Of a stretch of DNA of 64,000 nucleotides, positions 13,001-25,284 are shown piece after piece. Location of the stretch: positions 180,714,552 through 180,778,551 of the forward strand of contig CM076191.1 in the NCBI GenBank assembly GCA_038277395.1. Direction: 5' to 3'. The translations under genes were made by a program, and so were the position numbers. Source of the stretch: Dryocosmus kuriphilus (lineage: Eukaryota; Arthropoda; Insecta; Hymenoptera; Cynipidae). The notes under the pieces are model-generated. The model saw only the letters and a program-made list of their open reading frames with translations. It did no database searches and was not told where the DNA came from. How positions within the stretch are numbered: the first letter of the stretch is position 1; every line of letters starts with the position of its first letter.

Positions 13001-16000
13001 AGTACACTGAGGCAATAACACTGGAAAGAACCAAAAGCCTCGCGACCAAATGTCCCCAGAGCATCAAGTTTGATAGCGCTTTCCTTGGAAGCAATCTCCA
13101 GTAGTCTCGGCCGATTAGGACGAGAGCAAGAAATAAGCAATAGAATCCCACGTACTTGACACTGAAAAGAACAATATATTGTACTCGCACAACCCTGATG
13201 GAAACATTTTTTACGAAAGAAAACAACCTTCTATGAAAACGTTTTTATATGTAGATGACTGTAGAAAATGGTAGATTTTGTAATCGGCCGGCATACAAAA
13301 CTCCAAATTTGTATGGAAAATTAATAGCTTTAAATGAAAAGCCAAAACATCAAGTGTTTTGTTTTTTCGGTTTAAACTGAAGAAATTTTAAGCCCAACAT
13401 TTCAAAAAAACATAATAGTTAAATTTTCAAAAAAATAATTAATTTTCAAACAATAATAATCAATTTTCCACCAAAAATTGTTCAATTATTACCAATCAAA
13501 GAAAAGAAATATTTAAAAAATAGCTGAATTTCCAACTTTTCAACAAAAAATGTAACAGTTGAAATTTAAAGTAAAATACTAAACTTTTTAATTTGAAAAC
13601 AGTTAAATTTTTAACAAAAAAGTGAATTTTTAATAAAATACAGTCATTTGTTTCACAAAAATATTTATTTTAAACGGAATAGTTCAATTATTAACAAAAC
13701 AGTTGAATTTTCAAATAAAAAATATGAATTCTCAAACGAAACGTTATAGCTCACTTAAACCAAAAAAGATTATTTTAAACCAAATATAGTTAAATATTCA
13801 ACCGAAAAAAAAGAAATTTAAAATATAAACAGTTGAATTTCGTTCCAAAAAACATTATTTTTCAAACAAAAGAAAATCGATTTTCACCCAATAGTTGACT
13901 CTTCCATCGAAAAAGCATGATTTTGCAACCAACGACGCATTTTTAACAAAATCATAGAATTTCAACAAAAAAAGTTAAATTTTCAACTAAAAAAGATGAA
14001 TTCTCAATCAAAAATGAAGCAGCAAAATTTTGAATGAAAAAGATTAATTTTAGCCAAAAATTAAAAAATTTTCAACCAAAGAAAATTAATTTCCAGCCAA
14101 AATATTTGAATTTATCATTGAAAAAGTTCATTTTCAAACAAAACAATTTTTAATAAAAAATAGTTATATTTTAACGAACAATAGATTAATTTCTAACGGA
14201 ATAGTTTAATTTTTAACTGAAAAATATCATTTTTTAACAAACTAATTGAATTACCAACCCCAACAAAGAAATTTTCAATAAAACATTTGAATTTACATCC
14301 AAGAAAAACGAATTTTGAAAAAAAATTGATTTTCAGCCAAACAGTTGAATTTTCAAACAAAAAAAAAAATGATTTTTTCAAGCAAAGATGAATTTTTTAT
14401 CAAAATTGTTGAACTTAAAAAAATAGTTAAATTTTCAACTTAAAAAGGTGAATTCTCAATCAAAAATGAAACAGCGAAATTTTCAACAAAAAAGGTTAAT
14501 CTTGAACCAAAACTGGTTAAATTTTAAATCATGAAAAATTAATCTTCAACAAAAATATTGAAGTTTTTCATTAAAAAGGTTACATTTTCAAACAAAAAAA
14601 ATTTATTTTTAATCAAAAATAGTTGTATTTTCAAGAACAAAAAGCTAGTTTTCAACGTAATGGTTTCATTTTTAACTAAAAAGACCATTGAAAAAAAATT
14701 GAATTAAAAATGAAGTTTTACCAAACTTGTTGAACTTCTAAGAAAATATTAAAGTTGAATTTCAACTCAAAAGATTAATTCTCAACCAAAAAAGATGAAT
14801 TCTCAACCAAAATTTTAATAGTTGCCTTTCGAAACAAAAAAGATTATTTTTTCAGCTAAAAATAGTTGAATTATCAACCCCAAAGAAGGAACTTTCAACA
14901 AACAAAAACAGAATTTTAAACATAAATTGTTTAATTTTCAACCAAACAGTTGAATTTCCAACAAAGAAATGACTTTATAACCAAAAATGAAATAAATTAC
15001 TTTTGAACTAAAATAGACTTTAGTCTTATTAATTTAGTCCATATTTAAGTGAAAGATGATAAAAACGAAAAAAAAAAAATGGGGGAAAGGGGGATGCTTC
15101 TTAAAAAGAATGAATTCTTTAAAAAAAAGGGGGAAAACGGGAGAATAGGGGAAAAACGGAAAATTCTGAAATTAAATTTATGATGACAGATTTCCCGGAT
15201 CTTTCCATGAATTTCTGATATTTCCCCTTATTCTTCGAGAAGCAAAAAATTCCCGGTTTTCCCGTTTTTTTTTTTCCGGTCGGTAGACATCCTGGGAATA
15301 AATAAATTCTAGTAATCTGGAATAAAAAATGTAACTTTTAAATAACCACAGATAAAAAAAAGTAACCGAATTAATAAAAAGTAACCCGTTCCAAGCCCTG
15401 ATTATTTCATACATATTTTCGTAGAAATTCTTAGAAATGTTCATAGAAATTCATAAAAGTTTTCGTATAAATTCATAAGAATTATTTCCACCAGGACAAT
15501 TTTCATATTATAGAGACTTCCAGAATAAATAAAATTTACCATAATGCGCACGTCAAATTCACAGCGGCCAGTATCAGCCAGGCCCACCAAGCAAAAGTGA
15601 GAGGTTGATCCATCACCTTTCTGAATTTCATTACGCATATCAAACCCATAAGTGAAAATTGTATGAGGATGCTTTCCATGAGGATGAAACGTGATTGAGT
15701 CAAGAGAGCATTATCTGTAAATACAATTTTTTAAATACTTTATTACAAAAAAATGGGACACATAATTATACTTAATGAAAAAAAACACAAATATTACCAA
15801 AAAGAAGCATCAATCCTGCAATTAAAGCACTCGAGTGCTTAAATCCCAACTCTAATGCCAAATGATAGGCGGTTGGAATGAAAAGGCTACCGCATAATGC
15901 TGGAATCAGTCTTAATGCAAAGAGAGGAACCTTTTCTGCATATGGACTCCCTATTCTATCGAATTTAAATTGGCCATCAAAACCAGCTAAATATGCTGCG

Positions 16001-19000
16001 GCCGAAACGAGTTGCTTTCCCAGTGGAGGATGCGAATCAAAGAAAAATGTTCTTTTCATATAAAGACTCACGTATTTGCCATAGTGCAATTCATCGAATC
16101 TGTTGGGAATAAAATACGATAAAAACATTGTTGTTCCAATATGCAGTACAAAAAAAATTATCATAAAAAAAAAAGAGAATGCTCAAATTTCAAACTAAAG
16201 GCTTCACAGCGATCCTAAACAATATATGGCAAATAGGGGACATTTAGGGAATTCTAAAAAGTACATAAGATAAAATAAATACAGATATTAAGAAAATTCG
16301 AGTTTAATTTACCACATTTAACAACCTGAAAATAATGCATTACTGTTCTTACTGCTTATATTACACCTTTATTATTGATGTTATACAATTGAAACTGATA
16401 TGGCATAATTCTGAATTTTGCTTTCGTCTCTTAGCTATTTTCTTAATGAAATGACAGCTTTCAGATTCCTTCATATTTTCAGTCAAGAGGCATTGAAAAT
16501 AATTTAATTCTTTAATATCCTTGATTAAATTGATCAATTGTTTACCTGATACAATAAAGAATTTCAAAAGGTTGTGAAGGTTTCAAAGATTTCAACGTTA
16601 TTTAGACCCTTTTTATTTTTATAAGAAAAAAAGAAAACCTATATTAGATCTAAAAATTCTTAAAACTACAATTTTTTTCTGAAACTTTAGTTCGCTTATT
16701 ATAATTATGGTATTTTGTAGTTTTATTTTATAAGAAAGAATTCGTTAATCTGCTGGGCAAAATTTCTATTCCATTCGTAATTTAATAAATCCGACAATAA
16801 ACCGTTTTTACTTGTTAATAATAATTTATGATTAAAGCTATAAAAATATATTTTTAAATAGCAACTTGGAATTTTATGAAAACGAATATATAGACCCAAT
16901 ATTTTTAAAATATGTAGTTTAAAATAATAAAAATGCCAAAATATTCCAAACAAGGGGTCTCGCACTCTCACTTTGGGTGTACGAGAAATATATTCTCAAA
17001 GAATACTTCGGAATACTTGAGAATACTCAGGAATATTTCGGAATATGTATATTTCAATGCAAGTCACGGAGCAGGAATATGAGGGACTTTCAGAAGACTT
17101 AAAAGTTTTTAAAGATTTTAAAGGATTTCAAAATCACAAAATTTAAGGAAATTTTAAACAATTTCAAATATTTTAAGGGAATATATTGAAGGTATTTCAA
17201 AAGATTTCACAAGATCAAGGAATTTTATAGGATCTCGGAGGATTTCAAAGTTTTTAAAGAATTAAAAAAAACGTCAATGAAATTTGAAGGTTTTCAAAGA
17301 AATATTGTTTTCAAATTAATCCAAACATTTTAAAGGCATCTTACAATATTTAAAGGATTTCATAGGATTTTCAAGAATATTATTGATTTTAAGGAATTTA
17401 AAAATATTTCAAGGGATTCCAGAAAAAATTAAAACATTTCAAGCCATTTATAAGGATTTTAAGAGATTTTAGAGAATTTTGTAGGACTTTTAAAGATTTC
17501 AAGGAAATTTGAAGGATTTCGAAGAAGTATTATTTTCAAAAATTCCAACGTTCAAAAATTTAAAAGAAATTTTAAAAAGATTTAAATGATTTCATAGGAT
17601 CTTCAAATATATTATTGATTTTGTGGGATTTAAAAAGATCTCAAGGGATTCTACAAGCAATTAAAATACTTCCAAGGAATTTATAAGGATTTCAAGGGAT
17701 TTTAAAGAATTTTTAAGAGTTTTTAAAGATTCCAAGGGATTTGGAAAAATTGTCTAAGGTTTCAAAAGATTCTAAAGGGATTTCTAGGGATTTCAATGAG
17801 TAAAGAAAATTTCAAAGAATTTCAGAAGATTTAAAGATATCTAAAGATTTTAATTTTTAAAGGATTTCAAAACCGCAAGATTTAAGAGAGCTTCAAAGTA
17901 TTTCAAAGATTTCAGGGAAATTTTTTATAAGGACTCTCAAAGGATTTCATGAAATCAAGGGATTTTATAGGATCACCGAGGATTTCAAAGTCTTTAAGGA
18001 ATTAAAAAAATTGCAAGGAAACTTGAAAGATTTCAAAAAAAATAAGATTTTTAATTAATCCAAAGTTAAAAATTTGAAAGGAATTTTACAAGATTTAAAG
18101 GATTTCACAGGATTGTCAAGGATATTATTGATTTAAAGGGATTTAATAAAATTTCACAAATTTCAAAGGAATTTTACATTAGTTCAAGGATTTCATAGCA
18201 TTTTCAAGGATATTATTGATTTTAAGGGATTTAAAAAGATTTCAAGGGATTCCAGAAGAAATTAAAATATTTCAAGTGACTTGTAAGGATTTCAAGAGGT
18301 TTCAAAGAATTTTATAGGATATTTAAAGATTCGAAGGGATTTTGAAGAACTTTGTAGGATTTCACAATATTCTAAAGAATTCATAGGGATTTAAATGGAT
18401 TAAGGAAGTTTTAAGGAATTTTAGAAGATTTAAAGGTTTATAAAGATTTTAATTTTAAAGGGTTTCAGAACCACAAAATTTAAGGGAGTTTTAAAGAATT
18501 TCAAAGATTTTAAGGGAATTTTTTACGAGGAATTTCAAAGGATTTCACAAGATCAAGGGATTTTATAGGATCTCCGGGGATTTCGAAGTTTTTAAGGAAT
18601 TTAAAAAATTTCAAGGAAATTTGAGATTTCAAAGAAACAAGATTTTTAATGAATCCAAAATTAAAAACGTTTAAAGAAATTTTACAAGATTTAAAGGATT
18701 TCACAAGATTCTCAAGGGATTTAAAAAAAATTTTCTAAGAATTTAAAGGATTTTAAAGATTTCAAATTAGATTTCAAAAGTGATCAACCCCTCGACCCTT
18801 CTTGATCATTTTCTTCTAAAATATAGAACTTTTAGTAGAATGTTATGCAAATTCGGGGAAATTTAGGGGATCTTCCCCAAATAGGAGACTTTTAGGGGTC
18901 AAAAATAAAAAAGGGGACTTTTAGGGGAAATGTGGAACAGGCTGTGAAGCCTGAAACTATTCACTAGCTTGAAATATGTAAAAGATGTTTACGATTACAA

Positions 19001-19630
19001 GAGAAAATAACTTACACAATACTTTTAGGTTCTTCTAATCGGTACAGTCGAGTAGCAAGTCCAACAAGTAATAGAATCACAGCGACCAAGTCAATCTCTA
19101 AATTTATTCTAACCCGAGCTGGTGAAGAATCTATGACTAATGGTTCGATTTTGTCTTGACAAGATCCGGTAGGAAAAATCTGTTCTTTTTTCTGGTCGAC
19201 ATTCTTATCCTGTGTAATTTTTTCAACTTTTTGTTTAGCTGGCTTATTAATTGTTTCCGACAATGGGTCTTGTTTTTTCTGATGAAATATAAAGACATCA
19301 AATAAAATATATTACATCTAAAAGAATTAAAATTATTTATTCCAGATCCTAGTCATTCGAGCTTGGAAAATAAAAGAGATTTTCTACACAAATTCTAATT
19401 TTGGTTTGGGCACAGTTTATAATCCGGAAATGCACACATTTTGCCGGGGTTATGCATCATTTTACGCCCTTGATAATGTAGTTTTTTTTCGAGATTGGTG
19501 GTTGAAAAATTAAGTTGACATACCTCTTCTTGGAAAATTTGTTCAGTGACATGAGCAGTGCCATTGTACTCAAAATTCGCGCGCTGTGTTTACCGTCTGA
19601 CGTTTTCGTTTTTCTGCGACGAACCTCCAT
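7065..19630 (-). CDS. POMT1: Protein O-mannosyltransferase 1 (POMT1 / rotated abdomen), 7 exons
   Basis: Dolichyl-phosphate-mannose:protein O-mannosyltransferase of the ER membrane. It works with POMT2 to start O-mannosyl glycans, for example on dystroglycan. Exons, 5' to 3' on the minus strand: 19630-19524 (uncertain), 19278-19016, 16099-15798, 15714-15540, 13161-12075, 9725-9424, 7251-7065. Exons 2-7 all join in phase at GT/AG sites and total 2316 nt (771 residues plus stop), close to the family length. Exon 2 has the first membrane helix. Exon 3 has the luminal FDELHYGKY and HPPLGK motifs of the catalytic loop. Exon 4 has ALLTQSRF and an AWWAW helix. Exon 5 carries three MIR repeats (HSHNQVYP, SHDIAAPMT, WNVEEHRY). 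Exons 6-7 hold the C-terminal helices and the end RWSDTWDFIIHKN. POMT1 rather than POMT2 is chosen from RLIPALCGSLFIPTAYHLAL in exon 3, the DNALLTQSRF segment and the C-terminus. Only the N-terminus is in doubt. Confidence 0.95.
7301..9380 (+). repeat. Dispersed repeat with minisatellite core, POMT1 intron 6
   Basis: Starts CGGCTCGGAACGCGTTACTT and ends GAGCAGTTCTGAGCCCTGAA, so the ends are partly inverted (GGCTCGGAA / TGAGCCCTG). The body (about 7620-9130) is a degenerate array of ~28-bp units around TTGAAAATTCAACTATTTT. Other copies: 13310-15400 inverted, and 54302-55320 truncated. Confidence 0.75.
10790..11860. repeat. Degenerate CCTTGAAATC array, POMT1 intron 5
   Basis: Roughly one kilobase of short irregular units around CTTGAAATC, the complement of the GATTTCAAG arrays at 17080-18770 and 45420-47100. 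The preceding 10230-10660 holds a separate dispersed repeat (TTTCGGAAAGAA..., CCCTGACTTTTCCCTGACC) that recurs near 63400-63740. Confidence 0.7.
13310..15400 (-). repeat. Dispersed repeat with minisatellite core, POMT1 intron 4 (inverted copy)
   Basis: Opposite orientation to 7301-9380: the TTCGGTTTAAACTGAAGAAA end is at about 13365 and the GTAACCCGTTCCAAGCCCTG end at 15400. The two could pair in the POMT1 pre-mRNA across exons 5 and 6. Confidence 0.75.
16955..18800 (+). repeat. GATTTCAAG-type array with defined ends, POMT1 intron 2
   Basis: Begins GGGGTCTCGCACTCTCACTT, then GAATACTTCGGAATACTTG units, then ~1.7 kb of degenerate AAGGATTTCAAAG units, ending AGTGATCAACCCCTCGACCC. The start recurs at 45312 and the end at about 43800-43818, defining a dispersed family. 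Confidence 0.7.
19524..19630 (-). CDS. POMT1: Putative first coding exon of POMT1, does not join in frame
   Basis: An ATG at 19630 (or inner ATGs at 19564 and 19552) opens a short basic segment, MEVRRRKTKT..., ending at a strong donor (AAGAG/GTATGT) below 19524. This ATG frame leaves two extra bases at the donor, whereas exon 2 (from 19278) must be entered in phase 0. The frame that would fit phase 0 has an upstream TAA and no ATG. Either one base is missing or extra (exon 2 opens on a run of six A), a micro-exon lies in the 245-bp intron, or initiation is elsewhere. Exon 2 itself has no in-frame ATG. Confidence 0.4.
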
Positions 19631-21172
19631 CGCACATTCCTAATTTTCGACAAATCTCAAAAGGACCAAAAGGACATTTTACACACGCCACGCCAGCAAA
19701 ATTCTTTCTTTCTCGGTTGCCAGAGTGCGAGAAAGGTTGTCCCCTCATGAGAGGATCTAGAGTCCCTAGTACAGCCAAATGTGAGAATATGCTATAGACT
19801 ATAGGTAGTATTTATAACGGTACTTTCATCTTACAGGGGTTATGGGTTACCCTAGAGTAGAGGCGTAAGTTCTTTCATTTTTTCAAGTAGGTATTTTATT
19901 CTATTTTGCACTTTATACTTGATTGAGACATAAGCATCATGTTATAAATCATCAATATCTAATAAATAATTCTGCATTAGTTATTACTCGTAATATATTA
20001 CTTTATGACTTGTGATTATAATTATAAATTTGATTGGTTTCAACATTTTAAATGAACTATTTTACAGAAAATTAGTAAAAAAAAAATTCTTTCACACGTA
20101 ATATCTTTCGAACATGAAAAAAATATGTCATATCCAGAATATCTGTAAACTGTCAAAACAACCACACATGCGGTTTTGAAATTTGAAATTTTTTACTTCA
20201 GCGCCTGCTAACTTCACTTCGTCCAATGGAGATAACCTTTATTTTTTAAATATCTTCGTAAAAAATCATTTCTCTCCATATAAGTGTATTAGGAAATTAG
20301 TTTTTACTGCTTTTTATTTTTCAAAAGCTATTTAATAAAACAATAAAATCGGTAATATATCGATTTATATATATATATATATATTGTTTCTTAAGGCAGT
20401 TTAAATCTTGTTTAATTTAAAATATTTTATGTGTTATAAATAAAAATTAAAAAAAACAAGAACCAAAAAGACATTGAATATTAAGTTCTTTTAATTTTGA
20501 TCATTTTGTAATATTGAATTAAAAATGTTTTTCATAGATACAGATCTTGTAATGATTAAAAACTTACGAAGTTTCAAAGAATTTTTTATTGGTGTCTCAT
20601 TTGTATAATATTTTTAGAATTTTTAATGTTAGAACTGTAAATCTTTTGGGATTTCTAAAGTAATACAAATTTAATATGTAATTCCTATTTAAAAGAGAAG
20701 TTTATCTAAATTTCTTTTTAAATTACTGGATTTAAATCTTTAAAATATTTATAAATAAAACAATATTTAAAAAAAAAATAATTTTCAGTTTTTTTAATCA
20801 TTAATAATATAATATTAATATAAAATTTTAATTTAACAATGACAATAAATATTAATATCAACATTTAAATGTAGGTAACAAATCTGTGATTTAAACCTCC
20901 CGCCAGTAATTGAAACGAATTTCAAGTAAAAGTAAAGCATTTCACCTTTCTTAGCAGTAAAATTTGCTTTAAAAAATATTTAAAACTTTCTAGATTAATG
21001 TCGTGTAAAAGAAAATTTGATAAAATAGTTTTTATTTTAAAAATTTTGAATTTTTACGTTTTTCCCATGCATTTTAATGAGTGGGCCTCGTAAATAATCA
21101 GCGTCACCTGGTCATATATACGGGAAGTAACTTAACCATTAACTTCCGACAAAAAATTTTTGGATACACTAG
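19631..21172. other. POMT1 upstream flank, no gene seen
   Basis: Presumed promoter side of POMT1, AT-rich, with a (TA)n run near 20368. 21114-21172 belongs to the dispersed repeat that was split by the left giant element. No clear TATA/initiator arrangement can be assigned. Confidence 0.5.
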
Positions 21173-21173
21173 C

Positions 21174-23069
21174 AGAGATTAGTAGGGAGATAGGCAGACT
21201 AATGTATTCAATTTCGTTTGACTTTCCGCAGCGCCCCCCGTGCCCCTAAGCTTTTTTCTCCTTTTGTGAACTAAAACTAAACGTCCACGCTTCATCTTGA
21301 GCGATAAGGCAGGGTTACAGTTTAGCAACTTGATAACGTCGGTAGAGAAGATCTGAGAGTGGGTAACTCCGATATGATAAAAACCAGAGGTAAAAATTAT
21401 TATTAAAATTATTAATAATAATCATCTTAATAATATTAATTATTATAATTTCACTACATAAATTCAAAAAAGGAGGAGAAGTTATACTAAAAGTACATAA
21501 AATGAATAAAAATAATCTTAAAGAAGGAAAAATATTTATTACACCATTATTTAAAAATAATCTATATATATACTTGGAATTATTCTAATTTCAGACAAAT
21601 AAAATAATTGACATAAAAGTTAATATTCTCAATATAAAAATAAAATTTAATATATATATAATTTTTAAAATGTTAATGTAATTAATGACATAATTATTAA
21701 TCTTATAATTCAAGTAGTTAATAAAATTTAATAAAAAGAATAATAACCCGGTAATAAGTGTTGAATAGAGAAAAATTAATATTTTCAGATTTCAGCTTAA
21801 AAGTGAAGATTATTTTATTCTTTTGAATGCGCGATTTTTCCATCTGTCTAAAATGCCATTATATGAATAGGATATCTCCGAAACTAATTCACTTCTATTT
21901 CCATAGCGACCGCCACATGGTTCCCTATTCTCCAAAAGAGAACGTGTTTTCAATATATTTAATTCCTTCTAATTGTACCGGTACGCACACCTCACAGAGA
22001 TGTTTTGTATTCCGCAAAAGTGGTCATATTTTGAGTTTATTTAATTCCTTCTAATTAGTTCACAAAATATGTGTAATAAAATGTTTTATTTCCTTCATGT
22101 GGAATATAAGTTTTGAAATTTTAATTCTAATCAATTCAAGTCTGCCTAATTCACAAATTTGAATAGATCTCATCTGTAATGTTTTCTCCTCAATGTTATC
22201 AGAGATTAATGCATTTTTTAACACGTTTAAATAAATTATTAAAATATAAATAAATATAAATTTGAAAGTTTTCCGAATGTATAAGTTCAAAAACGATTTA
22301 ATAATGAAAAAAGTAGGTTAAATAAATGCATCATAAATATGTAATAGTAATTAGTAATGGTAATTGATAATAATAAGGTATTATTATTTTTAATAATTAT
22401 AATAATTTTCCTTGTAGTAAGTAAAGAATAATTATTTTAAAATGTTATTGAAATGTGTGAGAAAATAAATAATTAATAGTAAGAAAATAAAGAAAGATAA
22501 AATTACAGTAAATCTCGCTTGAAATCTTTTTAGTTATTTTCAAATCCTTTAAAAATACACTTTAATTATTAGAAATGACAATATAAATACAAAATATTTA
22601 TTAATGAGAAAATAATCCATAAATTTCAATTCGATATAGCGTTCTCAAAGTGAAATTATTTTAAGCTTTTCTATTCCTTCTTTTACATTCTTCTACTTTT
22701 TAATTCTTTTTAATACGCTTCCGTTAAATTTTACTAATTTGCACTTTTTCTTTTCCCGTTGGGGGATTTTTAGACGGAGGAAAACTCTCGTATTCATAGG
22801 AATTAAAATTCTTGATTCTTCTGAATTTAACGCTTATTACCGGGAATCAATAAGGCTGCATCGAGTCGTTCCGAAAATGTGCGCTTTATTAATCTCATTG
22901 CTTCAAATATATAATTCCTTTAATACTTTACATTAAGCTGCACATTTTTTAAGGAAATAATAAATAATAAAATATACATAAAATAGGAATTACTTTCAGC
23001 CCATTGACTCTTCGATTTAATTTCTTGTACACCATAGTTCATTCTGGTCTAGTAGATTAGGTGACAGCC
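21174..23069. other. AT-rich outer part of left giant element
   Basis: Mirrored at about 40353-42410. It contains ORFs of 65-76 codons conserved between the two copies (for example 22060-22290 and 41183-41413), which I attribute to element identity rather than to genes. Confidence 0.55.
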
Positions 23070-24724
23070 CTTGTGCTGCGGCTGGATTCAAATGGATTGA
23101 TATGGATTGAAAATGTATCCATTTGAATACATTTTAATCCATAGAATCTAGACCACGAATCGTCTGGATAGAGCATCAATCCATTTAAATCTATTTCAAT
23201 CCAAAGAATTGTCTGGATTGAAATTGATTCAATAAGATTAAAATCATTTATGTATTGGAAAACTATTTTCACTTTACAAATAACATCTTCTCGATATTTT
23301 TGACAAGGAATATCAAAAAATGTTTACTACAACTCGAATTATTGCGGATAGATTGAAATGGATAAAACTAGATTAAAACCAGGCATCCTTTTTTTTCTAA
23401 GTATCTGCTCAGATTGAAGAAGATTCAGATGGATTACTGTTGAACTTTGATTTTTCTGAGAAATACCACAATCACAGTGCTCTATACCATGTTGCTAAAA
23501 TGCAAGCACTGTCTTCTTCATATATGCCAACGAGAAAAATCGAATTATTGTTTTAAATTAAGGATCATCAATTTACAACGAAAATGGATAAAAATGGATT
23601 AAAACCAGTCATGCTTTTTTTTCTGCGTATAACGTACTTGCATTGAAAAGGCCTCAAATGGATTAAATTTAAGCTTTGATTTTTGTGTGAAATATCACGA
23701 TCACTGTTCTCTACAATGTTGTTAAGCTGCAAACACTGTCTTCTTGATATATGCCAACCAGAAGTCTAGCTGTTATTTTAAATTATGGATCATGGATTTA
23801 GAATATAAGTGGATAAAAACGGATTGAATAATTTAAAATAACAGCTAGACTTCTGGTTGGCATATATCAAGAAGACAGTATTTGCAGCTTAACAACATTG
23901 TAGAGAACAGTGATCGTGATATTTCACACAAAAATCAAAGCTTAAATTTAATCCATTTGAATCCTTTTCAATGCGAGTAAGTACGTAGAAAAAAGCATGA
24001 CTGGTTTCAATCCATTTTTATCCATTTTCGTTGTAACTTGATGATCCTTAATTTAAAACAATAATTCGATTTTTCTGGTTGGTATATATTATGAAGAAGA
24101 CAGTGTTTGCATTTTAGCAACATGTTAGAGCACTGTGATTGTGTTATTCTCAGAAAAATCAAAGTTCAACAGTAATCCATCTGAATCTTCTTCAATCTGA
24201 GCAGATACTTAAAAAAAAAAGGATGCCTGGTTTCAATCTAGTTTTATCCATTTCAATCTATCCGCAATAATTCGAGTTGTAGTAAACATTTTTTGATATT
24301 CCTTGTCAAAAATATCGAGAAGATGTTATTTGTAAAGTGAAAATAGTTTTCCAATCATAAATGATTTTAATCTTATTGAATCAATTTCAATCCAGACAAT
24401 TCTTTGGATTGAAATAGATTTAAATGGATTGATGTTCTATCCAGACGATTCGTGGTCTAGATTCTATGGATTAAAATGTATTCAAATGGATACATTTTCA
24501 ATCCATATCAATCCATTTGAATCCAGCCGCGGCATTCTCATGGATTCAGCATTTTCAATCTATACCAATGAATTTTTATCTTTCAACCCAATCCATATTT
24601 TCTGGATTAAAATAGATTAAAAGCTTCTATCCAAATCAATCTGCAAATTTTGGAACAAGATTCTGGATTCTCTTGGACTGAAAATTTTTCAATCCATTTT
24701 AATCCAGCCGCGGCACAAGGGAGA
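23070..24724. repeat. 1.65 kb foldback element built on AATCCATTT-type repeats (left copy)
   Basis: Near-perfect inverted repeat with arms of ~700 bp and a short centre near 23,800. It is bounded by CCCTTGTGCTGCGGCTGG on the left and its complement ending GCGGCACAAGGG on the right. The arms contain many degenerate ATGGATTGAAA units. No coding capacity. The inserted unit lies inside the giant element and is mirrored at 38712-40352. Confidence 0.85.
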
Positions 24725-25284
24725 GTAGACATGCTGCCGTTCTGCGTTCGCGTCCGCAAACTTTTTTTCAATTTTTTAAAAAATTTTCTTGTCTTCTAAA
24801 AACTTCAATGCAAATTTGAATAAAAATGATATAGACTGAATACATTTCAAATCAGGCAGATTTTATACTTCAATTCGCAGAATCTGTTGCTGACGAAATA
24901 TGCCGTTTTTGAGAGAAAATTAGGAAATACGTATTTTTCCGATTTGCAAGAAAAAAATTTGTATACGAAGTTGTGAGTATTTGAATTTTGAAGTGGATTT
25001 TTCGAAAAAATGTAATTTTTTCTTTAAAAATGTATAACTTTTGGCATAATATAGAGATATTTGGGGTTTTCTTCTAGATTCTGGTGAGGTTTATCGTCTT
25101 CTTTCAAAATCTGCCAGAAAAATTAAAAAAGGCTAATAACAAAATGGCGGCTGTTATTTCTAAAAATATATAAAGTTTATTTTCTCGAAAAACCTACAGT
25201 TATATTTTGTGTCGAATTTTGTATTAATTTGTCCTTATATAAGAAAGACACTCAGTAAGTTTTATGCGGGCTAAACTACTATAA
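24725..25284. other. AT-rich element-internal DNA, no gene seen
   Basis: Part of the left giant element between its two nested repeat blocks, mirrored at 38151-38711. No ORF of note. Confidence 0.6.
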
